Shown here: piece by piece, positions 33,275-42,544 of the stretch
Layout: each line of letters begins with the position of its first letter
How positions within the stretch are numbered: position 1 is the stretch's first letter
Assembly (NCBI GenBank): GCA_944387915.1
Contig: CALXGT010000050.1
Span: 1 to 64,000 of the forward strand
Reading direction: 5' to 3'
Length of the DNA: 64,000 nt
From: an uncultured Clostridia bacterium
GTDB taxonomy: Bacteria; Bacillota; Clostridia; Oscillospirales; Ruminococcaceae
The notes under the pieces: generated by a model
Databases searched by the model: none
What the model saw: the letters and a program-made list of their open reading frames with translations, nothing else
What the model was told of the DNA's origin: nothing
Position numbers and translations under genes: made by a program

Positions 33275-34458
33275 TTTCTCCCTACTCCTGCTTTTGTCAA
33301 TTCGTTATAACAAGAAACCGTATCCGAATGCAAAAGGTTTCCCTTTTCCATCATATCGGAAATCAAAAAGCGAATACAGTATAAAAGCGCGCCGTCCAAG
33401 CTTTCCTCCGAAAGCCGCCGGACAACATCCACATCGGGATAATCCCGATCTTTTGAGGTCAAATCCGCCAAAAAGACGATTCTTTCCAATAAAGACATAC
33501 CCGCTCTGCCGGTTGTATGATAACGAATCGCATTGATGACATCCGTCTCGTCAATAAAGAGCACATTTTGCGCATAAGCCGCGCCGGCGATACTGTGCCA
33601 GATAGGCTTTGCCCAAAGGTCCTCGCTTTTTAAGATTATACCAGAGTCCTTGAAAAATTTCAATAGCGTGTCCGAGGGAGTATCCTTGGCAATATCGTGG
33701 AGAAGTCCCGCCGCTTTTGCCATCTCCTCGTCGGCGCCGTAACGATTCGCTAAGAAAACCGCCCGATCCCGAACGCAAAAAGAATGATAAAGCCGTTTTT
33801 CGGAGAGCTTTTCCCGAAGAAGCTTTTCAAAATAGGGAAAATCGTAGAGGACTTTTTCCTGCTCCCCGTTATATAATCTCCGCTTTCGGATATACTCCGC
33901 CACCTTTAAGGGCACAAGGCCGGAAATATCTTCTCCCTGGTGCAGACGGTAACGGACCTCGGTAGAGGAAAGGGGAAGCGGCGGCGCTAAAATCACATGG
34001 ATATTTCCCTTGGGAAACCGCTTGGCTTTTTTCATCAGCGCATCGTACTCCCCATCGTGTCGGGCGGCGCAAACAATGCCGCACATACTCAAAATCTCCT
34101 GATGCCGGTACCATTTTTCGAAGCTTAAAAACATATCCGATCCCATAATCAGCGTAAAACTGTCTTCGGGAAACGCTTTTTTCAGATGGACTAAAGTGTC
34201 ATAGGTATAGCTTTTTCCCGGCGACCGAAGCTCCAGATCGCAAACCGCCACATCCTCGAGGTCCTCCACCGCCAATGCCGCCATCTTGAGCCGGTCCTTC
34301 CCCGACGCCAGCTCCTTTGCTTCCTTATGGGGCGGGATATTGGCGGGCATGACCCAGATCTCATCCAGCGGAAGGCGGTCCCGCAAAATCTCCAGCATAT
34401 GCAGATGCCCGTTGTGGATGGGATTGAAGGTGCCTCCGAAAATGCCGATCTTTCTCAC
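33271..34458 (-). CDS. nadD: NadD-YqeK fusion: nicotinate-nucleotide adenylyltransferase plus HD-domain hydrolase
   Basis: A 395-residue protein with two enzymes. Residues 1 to about 195 are NadD, which makes deamido-NAD from NaMN and ATP: nucleotidyltransferase motif GTFNPIHNGH (9-18) and SSTEVR (164-169). Residues about 205-395 are a YqeK-type HD phosphohydrolase: first H225, HD pair 254-255 (LLHDIAKDT), HSIAGA, and IRYHTTGRAGMSLLERIVFLADL. YqeK family members hydrolyse diadenosine tetraphosphate symmetrically. In most Bacillota the two are separate adjacent genes; here no stop, start or ribosome site separates them. Confidence 0.93.
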   Translation of the reverse strand: MRKIGIFGGTFNPIHNGHLHMLEILRDRLPLDEIWVMPANIPPHKEAKELASGKDRLKMAALAVEDLEDVAVCDLELRSPGKSYTYDTLVHLKKAFPEDSFTLIMGSDMFLSFEKWYRHQEILSMCGIVCAARHDGEYDALMKKAKRFPKGNIHVILAPPLPLSSTEVRYRLHQGEDISGLVPLKVAEYIRKRRLYNGEQEKVLYDFPYFEKLLREKLSEKRLYHSFCVRDRAVFLANRYGADEEMAKAAGLLHDIAKDTPSDTLLKFFKDSGIILKSEDLWAKPIWHSIAGAAYAQNVLFIDETDVINAIRYHTTGRAGMSLLERIVFLADLTSKDRDYPDVDVVRRLSEESLDGALLYCIRFLISDMMEKGNLLHSDTVSCYNELTKAGVGRK

Positions 34459-34468
34459 AAAATCACCC

Positions 34469-34756
34469 CTATTCCAATACGATCTTCGGGTCTTTCAGGT
34501 TGCGGCGGTATAAGGTGATCCGGCTTCCCAATACCTGAACCACCTCGCAGCGGCAGCTTTCGGCAATCTCTTCGGCCGCTTCCTTCGCGGTGTAAAGGCT
34601 GTTTTCCAAAACCCGAATCTTAATCAGTTCCCTTGCCGTGAGGGCGTCGTTTACCTGTTTGATCACATTTTCATTGACGCCCCCCTTTCCCACCTGCAAA
34701 ATAGTCTCCAAAGGATTGGCAAGCCCCCGAAGATAAGCTCTCTGTTTACTGGTCAT
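34469..34756 (-). CDS. yhbY: YhbY/CRS1 RNA-binding protein
   Basis: A 95-residue protein with the CRM RNA-binding fold (KQRAYLRGLANPLETILQVGKGGVNENVIKQVNDAL), associated with 50S assembly. It begins inside the rdgB 3' end (11-bp overlap) and is followed by nadD-yqeK after 10 bp, the usual neighbourhood. Confidence 0.93.
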   Translation of the reverse strand: MTSKQRAYLRGLANPLETILQVGKGGVNENVIKQVNDALTARELIKIRVLENSLYTAKEAAEEIAESCRCEVVQVLGSRITLYRRNLKDPKIVLE

Positions 34757-35336
34757 TTCCCGTTTCTCCTTTCATGTACGCGAGCAGCTTTTGATTGGCT
34801 TTTCCCCGATGACTGATTTGGTCCTTTTCCTTTCCCGAAAGCTCGGAAAAGCTCTTCTCCCCCACCATAAATACCGGGTCATATCCAAAGCCATTTTCCC
34901 CTTTTGGGGAAAATCCGATGGTACCTTGGCATTCCCCGTAAAAATCGTGCCGCTTTCCCAAAGCGTCGATATAGCAGATGGCGCAGGCAAAATGAGCGGA
35001 CCGGTCTTCGACGCCCTCCATATTTTTCAAAAGAAGCGCCGTCCTTCCCTTATCGTCCAATCCTTCGCCTCCATACCTTGCGGAATACACTCCCGGCGCG
35101 CCGGAAAGGGCGTCCACACAAATTCCGGAATCGTCGGCAATCACCGGGACCTTCGTCAGGTCGTAAATGGTCTTCGCCTTAATATAGGCGTTTTCCGCAA
35201 AGGTGCTTCCGTTTTCCTCGATCTCTACCGAGATTCCCTTTTCCTTCAAAGAAAAAACGCCGATCTCCAGTCCCGCAAACAGTCTCTTAAATTCTTCCAC
35301 CTTGTGGGCGTTATTGGTGGCGATCAAAAGCTCCAT
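34746..35336 (-). CDS. rdgB: XTP/dITP diphosphatase (RdgB/HAM1)
   Basis: This enzyme removes non-canonical purine triphosphates (dITP, XTP). The 196-residue protein is full length: LIATNNAHKVEEFK at the N-terminus, VIADDSGICVDALSGAPGVYSARYGGEG with the catalytic aspartate, and GFGYDPVFM. It lies 15 bp after ftsY. Confidence 0.96.
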   Translation of the reverse strand: MELLIATNNAHKVEEFKRLFAGLEIGVFSLKEKGISVEIEENGSTFAENAYIKAKTIYDLTKVPVIADDSGICVDALSGAPGVYSARYGGEGLDDKGRTALLLKNMEGVEDRSAHFACAICYIDALGKRHDFYGECQGTIGFSPKGENGFGYDPVFMVGEKSFSELSGKEKDQISHRGKANQKLLAYMKGETGNDQ

Positions 35337-35351
35337 ATGGGTCTCTCCTTT

Positions 35352-36263
35352 TTATTCGTTGTCAAATAAGGCGTCGGCGAATAGGTTAGGATCAAAAGGC
35401 TGCAAATCGTCCAATTTCTCCCCAACGCCGATAAACCGAACCGGTAAATTCAGCTGATTTTTCAGAGAAACCACAATACCGCCTTTTGCGGTGCCGTCCA
35501 ATTTCGTTAAAACGATCCCGGTAATATTCGCCGCCTCTTTAAAGAGCGCGGCCTGGCTCACGGCGTTTTGACCGGTAGTGGCGTCCAGCACCAGCAGAAC
35601 CTCCACGTCGCAGCCCTCCGCCTTCTTTTCGATGATCCGAAACATTTTATGAAGCTCATCCATCAGGTTCTTTTTGTTGTGGAGTCTTCCGGCGGTATCG
35701 ATCAGCAGCACATCCACATTTCTCGCCTTGGCCGCCTCGATGGAATCGTAAACCACCGCCGCCGGATCGGCGCCCTCGGCATGCTTGACCATATCCACCC
35801 CGCTGCGCTCCGCCCAAACGGCGAGCTGATCGATGGCGGCGGCGCGGAAGGTATCGGCGGCGCCGATGAGTACCTTCTTGCCCTGGCTTTTAAACATAGC
35901 CGCCATTTTCCCGAGAGTAGTGGTCTTTCCGGCGCCATTGACCCCAATCACAAAAACGATCGACGGCTTTGTGGAAAGGGTAAAGGGCGTCTCGTCGGAA
36001 AGAATATCGGCGATGATTTCCTTTAACAGTCCCATCACCTCTTTGGCGTCAGTGGTTCCCGTTTCTTTGATCTTTTTTCGAAGCGCCTCTACAATGTCGG
36101 CGGAGGTCGCGGCTCCCATATCCGCCATAATGAGGGATTCCTCTAACTCCTCTAAAAATTCCTCATCGATTTTGGTAAAGGAGTTGACCACCCGTTCTAC
36201 CTTACCCTTTACCGAATCTCTGGTTTTTTTGAGTCCTTCTTTGATTTTATCAAACAGTCCCAT
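35352..36263 (-). CDS. ftsY: Signal recognition particle receptor FtsY
   Basis: FtsY docks the SRP-ribosome complex at the membrane. This 303-residue form has only the short N-terminal helix and NG domain, without the acidic A domain. GTPase motifs: GVNGAGKTT (107-115), DTAGR, TKLDGTAKGG. It lies 9 bp after smc, a common pairing. Confidence 0.97.
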   Translation of the reverse strand: MGLFDKIKEGLKKTRDSVKGKVERVVNSFTKIDEEFLEELEESLIMADMGAATSADIVEALRKKIKETGTTDAKEVMGLLKEIIADILSDETPFTLSTKPSIVFVIGVNGAGKTTTLGKMAAMFKSQGKKVLIGAADTFRAAAIDQLAVWAERSGVDMVKHAEGADPAAVVYDSIEAAKARNVDVLLIDTAGRLHNKKNLMDELHKMFRIIEKKAEGCDVEVLLVLDATTGQNAVSQAALFKEAANITGIVLTKLDGTAKGGIVVSLKNQLNLPVRFIGVGEKLDDLQPFDPNLFADALFDNE

Positions 36264-36272
36264 AGGTCCTCC

Positions 36273-39200
36273 TTACGTTTCGCTAAGCGCCATCGCTTCC
36301 GCCCCGGTATCCAATTTCAACAGCTTGGACACGCCCTGTTCCTGCATGGTGACGCCATATAACACATCCGCTTCTTCCATGGTTCCCCGACGATGGGTAA
36401 TCAAAATAAATTGGGTATCCTTGCAAATATTCCGGATGTAGGAAGCAAATTTTCCTACATTGACGTCATCCAAAGCCGCCTCAATTTCGTCCAAAACGCA
36501 AAAAGGCGACGGATGAACCTTCAAAATAGAAAAGTAAATGGCAATGGCTACAAAGGTCTGTTCCCCACCGGAAAGGGCGGAGAGATTTTTGATGATTTTT
36601 CCGGGAGGCTGAACCCGAATCTCGACGCCGGAATTTAAAACATCTTCCGGCTCCGACAAAATCAGTTCCCCTTTTCCCCCGCCGAACAGCTGCGCAAAAA
36701 TGGTTCCGAAATTTTGATTGATAGCCTGAAAGCTGTCTAAAAATAACCGCTCCATATCCTTTGTAAGGGTATGGATCAGCTCCAACAGCTCTTTTTTCGA
36801 CTGAGCGGCGTCTTCTACCTGCTCCGATAAAAAGCGGTGGCGCTCTGATACTTCCTCGTACTCCTCGACCGCCGCCACGTTCACCGTTCCCAACGCCTTG
36901 ATCTGATTGCGCACGCTTCCAAGCCGCCGGTTCATCTCGCTTCGATTGGATACCGGCTGGGCAAAGGATAACGCTTCGCTTTTGGTCATTTCATAATCTT
37001 CCCAAAGACGCAGCACCAATTGATCGCAGCTTTTTTGCGCGGAAAGCCGTTTTTCATCCAAACGAATCAGCTTTTCCTTCGCTTTTTCCCTTTGAAGTCC
37101 AAGCTCCTTGGACGCCTCTCGTTTCTCGGTCGCCTCTTTTTCGGCATCCAGCCGGTGGGAAAGGGCTTCTTCGCTTTTTTTCCGGTAATCGGCAATGCGG
37201 TCGATGTAATTTTCTTCCTCCTCCCGGAGCCGTTTTTGAGTCAAACGATCTTCTTCGATGAGTGTCTGCAACGACTCTTTTTGCGCCTGTAAATCTTTAT
37301 TTCCGGAAAGGAAGGATTCCTTTTCCCGTAAAAGCCGCCCTATCTCCCCTTCTTGCTGCTCCAAGTCCTTTTGCAGCTCGATTAAACGCTGCCCCGATTG
37401 GTTTCGCTGCTCCAATCGCTGTTCCCGCTCTTCCTCCTGGCGGCGAAGCTCTTCCTCGTGGACTCCCATCTCCCGGATGAGCGCTTCCTCTGCCTTTTGA
37501 TATGAAGCCGCCGCCGTTTTCGCCTCAAGGAGGCGCTCTTTGCGGGAAAGGCTCTCTTTTTCTTCCCCTTCCTTTTGCTTTTGCGCGTCGACAGCGAGGG
37601 AGTGAAACCGGTTTTCTTCTTCTTCCAGCCGACTTTCCTCCCCTGAAAAGCGAATATCGTCCTGGTTTATGACAATCAATTCCGACCGGATCGCCTCATA
37701 TTCGGCGTTTAGCGTCTCCCAATCCGCCCGAAGCTTTTGATACCGGTCTTTGAAGGCCTCCATCTCTTCCTTTTGCCGTTCACTTTCCGAAAGAAGCCGG
37801 GCCGCTTCGTTTTTCCGGCTTAGGATTCCCTGATTGCGAAGAGGGGAACCGCCGGTAAAGCTTCCGCCTACGTTAATTTGCTGACCGTCCAAGGTCACAA
37901 TCCGAAACCGGTACCCGTATTTTTTCGCCATAACGGAAGCGGCGTCCAAATCCTCGGCAACGACAATTCTCCCCAAAAGGAAATCAACGATGCCCCGATA
38001 GGGTTCCTCACAGCGCACCAAACGGGATGCGATATCCACATATCCCCCTTCTTTGGAAACGCCCTCGGGTTCAAAAATCTTCCCCTTGACCGAAGTCAAC
38101 GGCAAAAAGGTGGCGCGCCCCGCCTTTTGTTCCTTTAGAAAGCGAATGGCTGATTTCGCCGCCCGCTCGTCTTGTACCACAATATTTTGCAAAGCGGCGC
38201 CCAACGCGGTCTCCACCGCGATTGCGTACTCTTCCGAAACCGAAAGCAAATCGGAAACCGGGCCGTAAATCCCGGAAAGAATCCGGTTTTTCTTCGCCCG
38301 TACCACCGCTTTCACACTCCCGGAAAAGCCTTCCATGGACGCTTCCAAATCCATTAAAAGCTTGGCTCTTTGCTCTTTTTCCCGGATCTGAAGCTGCTTT
38401 TGTTCCGCCTTTTCCTTCGCGTCATTTGCTTCCTTTTCCCGCTTTTCCTTTTTTAATTCATACCCCTTAAGGGCATTTTCCAAAGAGCGTTTTTTCTCCG
38501 ACAGCTGCTCTCGCGCTTTCTTGGTTTCTTCCTTTTGCTTCCTTGCCTCCTCCTCTTGCGCAAAAAGGCGAAGCATATCTTCATTTGCCTGTTGAAGACG
38601 AAGGGCGCCTTCCTGTTCCCTCTCTTCCAGATTGATCGCGAGCAATTCCTCCCGAGAACGGTTTAAAGCCGCTTCTCTGCGCCGGCTTTCCAGTTCCTTC
38701 CTCTTTCCATCGGCTTCCTTGGATTCCTCCAAAAGAGAAAGAAGCTCATTTTCCAACGCTTCCTGCTCTTTTTCCACTTCCTTTTTCTTTTCCGCTAACT
38801 CCCGGCGCTTATTTTTCGCTTCCTCTATTTTTTGCTCCATCTCGCCGGCAGCCTGTTTCGCCTGGGAAAAGGATTTTTCCAGCGCTTCCAGCGCTTCCTT
38901 ATGATGGGAAAGATCGTTTTCCGCCACAGCGGCCTTAGAACGGAGATCGCCGAGAGCGACGTTTAAATTATCCTGAAACTTTCGATACTCCTCACTTTGA
39001 GAAAGGTATCGATTCATCTGATCGTAAATATCCTGGATCTCCGTTTCCGCTTCATTGATCTTTCGCTCAATCTGCTCTTCTTCCTCTTTAGCGGCCAGAT
39101 ACTCCCGCTCCCCCTTTTTGAGGGTCTCCTCTTCCCGATTAAGCGTATCGATCCAAAGGGAAATTTCAAGGGTTTTCCGCTCTTTGGACAGTTCCAAAAA

Positions 39201-39842
39201 CCTTTTCGCCTTTTCGGACTGTTCTTTTAACGGCTCGAGCCGGCCTTCCAATTCGGATAAAATATCATATAAGCGCAGCAGGTTCGCTTCCGCCTGCTCC
39301 AGTCTTCGCTCCGCCTCGCCCTTGCGATAGCGGTACTTGGAGATGCCCGCCGCTTCTTCAAAAATTTCCCGGCGCTCTTTGCTTTTAGCGGAAATGATCT
39401 CGGCAATTTTGCCCTGTCCAATCAAGGCGTACCCGTCTTTTCCAAGCCCTGTATCCATAAAAAGCTCGTTTAAGTCCTTTAGACGGACCGAAGCGCCGTT
39501 GAGCCGGTATTCGCTTTCTCCCGCTCGATCGTACTTTCGCGTTACCGTTACTTCGTCGCTGTCCACCGAAAGCGCCCGATCCTTGTTTTCAAAGGAAAGA
39601 GAAACCGTAGCGCTCCCTACGGGCTTTCGACTCTCCGTCCCGTCGAAAATAACGTCTTCCATCTTGCCGCCCCGAAGGTTTTTGACCGACTGTTCGCCTA
39701 AAACCCACCGTATGGCGTCGCTGATGTTGCTTTTTCCGCTTCCATTTGGGCCCACCACGGCAGTGATATCCCGGTCAAAGGGGATCACCGTTTTATCGGG
39801 AAACGACTTAAACCCGAAAAGTTCCAAGCTCTTTAACCGCAC
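36273..39842 (-). CDS. smc: Chromosome segregation ATPase SMC
   Basis: SMC loads on DNA with ScpAB and organises the chromosome. 1189 residues from the GTG at 39842, 6 bp after AGGAGG; an upstream ATG is less likely because it overlaps the preceding gene further. Walker A GPNGSGKSN (31-39), long coiled coils, a hinge around 510-670 (GIYGPVSDLLSV ... GGSFTGGSPLRNQG), then signature LSGGEQT and Walker B CVLDEIEAALDD. Confidence 0.97.
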   Translation of the reverse strand: MRLKSLELFGFKSFPDKTVIPFDRDITAVVGPNGSGKSNISDAIRWVLGEQSVKNLRGGKMEDVIFDGTESRKPVGSATVSLSFENKDRALSVDSDEVTVTRKYDRAGESEYRLNGASVRLKDLNELFMDTGLGKDGYALIGQGKIAEIISAKSKERREIFEEAAGISKYRYRKGEAERRLEQAEANLLRLYDILSELEGRLEPLKEQSEKAKRFLELSKERKTLEISLWIDTLNREEETLKKGEREYLAAKEEEEQIERKINEAETEIQDIYDQMNRYLSQSEEYRKFQDNLNVALGDLRSKAAVAENDLSHHKEALEALEKSFSQAKQAAGEMEQKIEEAKNKRRELAEKKKEVEKEQEALENELLSLLEESKEADGKRKELESRRREAALNRSREELLAINLEEREQEGALRLQQANEDMLRLFAQEEEARKQKEETKKAREQLSEKKRSLENALKGYELKKEKREKEANDAKEKAEQKQLQIREKEQRAKLLMDLEASMEGFSGSVKAVVRAKKNRILSGIYGPVSDLLSVSEEYAIAVETALGAALQNIVVQDERAAKSAIRFLKEQKAGRATFLPLTSVKGKIFEPEGVSKEGGYVDIASRLVRCEEPYRGIVDFLLGRIVVAEDLDAASVMAKKYGYRFRIVTLDGQQINVGGSFTGGSPLRNQGILSRKNEAARLLSESERQKEEMEAFKDRYQKLRADWETLNAEYEAIRSELIVINQDDIRFSGEESRLEEEENRFHSLAVDAQKQKEGEEKESLSRKERLLEAKTAAASYQKAEEALIREMGVHEEELRRQEEEREQRLEQRNQSGQRLIELQKDLEQQEGEIGRLLREKESFLSGNKDLQAQKESLQTLIEEDRLTQKRLREEEENYIDRIADYRKKSEEALSHRLDAEKEATEKREASKELGLQREKAKEKLIRLDEKRLSAQKSCDQLVLRLWEDYEMTKSEALSFAQPVSNRSEMNRRLGSVRNQIKALGTVNVAAVEEYEEVSERHRFLSEQVEDAAQSKKELLELIHTLTKDMERLFLDSFQAINQNFGTIFAQLFGGGKGELILSEPEDVLNSGVEIRVQPPGKIIKNLSALSGGEQTFVAIAIYFSILKVHPSPFCVLDEIEAALDDVNVGKFASYIRNICKDTQFILITHRRGTMEEADVLYGVTMQEQGVSKLLKLDTGAEAMALSET

Positions 39843-40849
39843 GGTTTCTCCTCCTTTCCTTGTTGTAACTGCCATGCTCCCCGTTTTTGCTTTTCATCCT
39901 CTCGAAGGAACAAGAGATACCCTTTTTCCTGCAAACGAAGAAGATTCTTTCGCTTTTGTCCCGCCGCTACGGAACGGTCTTTTGGGGATATGATTACAGT
40001 ATAGGTTCCTTTGGGCTTTTCCTTTAACTGTTCCCATAGCTTTTGATAATATATTTCGCTCAAACACAGTTCCCGAAACGCCGGATGGTACGGCCCCGCA
40101 AGATAGCTTTTTTCCAGTTCCTTTTCGGCGTGAAGCCCCACCTTCAGCACCGGGATTTTTGCCTCCTCGTACCTCTCCATCAGCTGAGCCGTAATTTGAA
40201 CGCCCTCATCCAGAGAGAGGGGAAGATATCTTCCTTCCCGATACCAGCAAGCAAGCTTGGTTCCTTCCAAAACCAGGGCGGGATAAATCCGAACCCCGTC
40301 GGGACGAAGGTCAATGACCTTTCTTGCCGTCTCGTACGCGCTTTCCTTGGTCTCCGAAAAGAGCCCCACCATCGTCTGTAACACGAAGGAAAACCCGTAT
40401 GACCGGATCCTTTCTGCCGCCAAAACGGTGTCCTTCGCCGTGTGTCCCCGTTCGTTTTTTTGCAGCACCTCATCATCCATGCTCTGGGCGCCCAGTTCTA
40501 TGGTCGTCACCCCATATTCAGCCAGCGTGGAGAGGATCTTTTCGTCTACCGCGTCGGGACGGGTAGACAGCCGGATTCCGTAAGCCTGTCCCCGCTCCAC
40601 ATAAGGATACGCCTCTTTCAAATAAGCTTCCATCTCCTCTTTGGGAAGGCAGGTAAAACTTCCTCCAAAAAAGGCGATCTCCGTTTCACCGGGAGAAAGA
40701 GGCTTTTCAAAGGCATGCTTTAGCGTCTCCCGAACGGTAAGCGGAGTCACAGCACGCTGCTCCCCCGAAATGGCTTTCTGGTCGCAGAAACTGCACCGAT
40801 GGGGACAGCCTCGATGGGGAATAAAAAGGGAAATATTATTGTGACTCAA
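39833..40849 (-). CDS. Elp3-like radical SAM protein
   Basis: A 338-residue radical SAM protein similar to elongator protein 3. The cluster motif is C15, C19, C22 (GCPHRCSFC). Motifs AFFGGSFTCLP and ELGAQSMDDEVL match this group. Unlike eukaryotic Elp3 it lacks an obvious acetyltransferase domain. The location between rnc and smc is conserved in clostridia; its substrate (perhaps tRNA) is not established. It overlaps rnc by 4 bp and smc by 10 bp. Confidence 0.88.
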   Translation of the reverse strand: MSHNNISLFIPHRGCPHRCSFCDQKAISGEQRAVTPLTVRETLKHAFEKPLSPGETEIAFFGGSFTCLPKEEMEAYLKEAYPYVERGQAYGIRLSTRPDAVDEKILSTLAEYGVTTIELGAQSMDDEVLQKNERGHTAKDTVLAAERIRSYGFSFVLQTMVGLFSETKESAYETARKVIDLRPDGVRIYPALVLEGTKLACWYREGRYLPLSLDEGVQITAQLMERYEEAKIPVLKVGLHAEKELEKSYLAGPYHPAFRELCLSEIYYQKLWEQLKEKPKGTYTVIISPKDRSVAAGQKRKNLLRLQEKGYLLFLREDEKQKRGAWQLQQGKEEKPCG

Positions 40850-41532
40850 AGGTCATACCCCATCAAGGACAGCGCCTCTTTGGCGGCGTTTTGCTCCGCC
40901 TGTTTTTTGCTGCTTCCCTCGCCGGTGCCGATCACATTGGAATTTAATAAAACCTCCACAGTAAAAACCTTGGCATGATCCGGTCCCTTTTCGGAAACCA
41001 GCAGATATTCGATTTTTTCTTCCCGGTTTTGCTGAATGATCTCCTGCAAAGCGGTTTTATAATCCGAAAGGGGATTGGCTTTTTTTACGTCCAGCTGATC
41101 CGGAATAAAGGAAAGGACAAATTTCTCCGCCGCCTCCATGCCCCCGTCCAAATAAATGGCGGCAATCAGCGCCTCAAAGGCATCGGCAAGAATAGAGGGC
41201 CGCTTTCTCCCGCCGGTCATTTCCTCGCCCTTCCCTAAGAGAAGGTATTTCCCAAGATCAATCCGATCCGCGAAAACATCCAGCGCCTTTTCGCAAACCA
41301 GCCCCGCGCGAAGCTTGGTGAGATCTCCTTCGGGAATGTTGGGGTAAGAAAGGAACAAATGCTTCGCCACTACAATAGAAAGCACCGAATCTCCCAAAAA
41401 TTCCAGCCGTTCGTTATGTCTGCCATGACGTTTTCCCTCGTTGGCGTAGGAAGAGTGGGTAAGGGCTCTCGTCAATAGCTTCTTATCTTTAAAAACGTAC
41501 CCTATCTTTTTTTCCAGCTCTTCGGTCATCAT
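40846..41532 (-). CDS. rnc: Ribonuclease III
   Basis: RNase III cuts double-stranded RNA, including rRNA precursors. 228 residues: the catalytic motif NERLEFLGDSVLS, a second acidic cluster near ADAFEALIAAIYLDGG, and a C-terminal double-stranded-RNA-binding domain (DYKTALQEIIQQN ... SSKKQAEQNAAKEAL). 4-bp overlaps with both neighbours. Confidence 0.97.
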   Translation of the reverse strand: MMTEELEKKIGYVFKDKKLLTRALTHSSYANEGKRHGRHNERLEFLGDSVLSIVVAKHLFLSYPNIPEGDLTKLRAGLVCEKALDVFADRIDLGKYLLLGKGEEMTGGRKRPSILADAFEALIAAIYLDGGMEAAEKFVLSFIPDQLDVKKANPLSDYKTALQEIIQQNREEKIEYLLVSEKGPDHAKVFTVEVLLNSNVIGTGEGSSKKQAEQNAAKEALSLMGYDL

Positions 41533-42533
41533 GCCTTCTCCTCTTTTCTGACAGCGATCTTCTCCGCGATCTCTCCGATCATATTGCTTTCGGAAAACCG
41601 AATCGCCTGACGCACCGCGTTTTTAAACGCTTTGGCATTGGAACTCCCATGGGCTTTGATAACCGGATAGTTGACGCCAAGTAAAGGCGCGCCGCCGTAC
41701 TCGGTATAGTCCATAGAAGCTTTCAGCGCCGCAAATTTATCTTTGATCATCACCGCGGCGACCTTGCCCCGAAGGTCGGCTAAAAACATCTCCTTGAGCT
41801 TTTGGCTGAACATCAGCGCCACGCCCTCGGTCATCTTTAAAGCCACGTTTCCGGAAAACCCGTCGGCGACCGCTACGTCCACTTCGCCGAAGGGAAGGTC
41901 TCTCGCCTCTACGTTTCCCACAAAATTCAATCCCGATTCCGAAAGAAGCCGAAACGCCTCGATGTGTATTTCGTCTCCTTTGGTCTCCTCGGTGCCAATG
42001 TTCAAAAGGCCTACCCGAGGGGAAGAAAGCCCAAACATTTTCTCCATATAGATACTGCCCATCAAACCGTAGTGGAGCAAGGTTTCCCCTTTGCAATCCA
42101 ACGTTGCCCCGCAGTCCATCAAAAGGTACGTGCCTTGTAATGTGGGGATCACCGAAGCGAGCCCGGCCCGCTTGATCCCCTTGATCCGCTTGGCAATGAA
42201 ATTAGCGCCTACGGCAATGGCGCCGGTAGATCCGCCGCTTACCAAAGCGTCTCCTTTCCCTTCTTTCAAAAGGTGAAAGCCTACGGCCAAAGAGCTTTGG
42301 CTTTTCCCTTTCAAAAGGGAAACGGGGTCATCTTCCATGGTAATAACGTCCGGCGCATCCGCGATCTCGATGTGAGAGAGGTCTAAATTTTCCTCTTTGG
42401 CAATTTCTTTGAGCGCTTTTTCTTTGCCGGTAATCAAAATATCAACGCCGTATTCCTTTACTGCCGCCGCCGCGCCTTCTAAAACCGCCTTCGGCGCATG
42501 ATCTCCGCCGAAGCCATCCATAATAATCTTCAT
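41529..42533 (-). CDS. plsX: Phosphate acyltransferase PlsX
   Basis: PlsX makes acyl-phosphate from acyl-ACP for phospholipid synthesis by PlsY. The 334-residue protein has the family start IIMDGFGGDHAPKAVLEGA, ALVSGGSTGAI and VADGFSGNVALKMTEG. The fab genes and acpP often found between plsX and rnc are absent here; the two overlap by 4 bp. Confidence 0.96.
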   Translation of the reverse strand: MKIIMDGFGGDHAPKAVLEGAAAAVKEYGVDILITGKEKALKEIAKEENLDLSHIEIADAPDVITMEDDPVSLLKGKSQSSLAVGFHLLKEGKGDALVSGGSTGAIAVGANFIAKRIKGIKRAGLASVIPTLQGTYLLMDCGATLDCKGETLLHYGLMGSIYMEKMFGLSSPRVGLLNIGTEETKGDEIHIEAFRLLSESGLNFVGNVEARDLPFGEVDVAVADGFSGNVALKMTEGVALMFSQKLKEMFLADLRGKVAAVMIKDKFAALKASMDYTEYGGAPLLGVNYPVIKAHGSSNAKAFKNAVRQAIRFSESNMIGEIAEKIAVRKEEKA

Positions 42534-42544
42534 GTATTTCTCCT

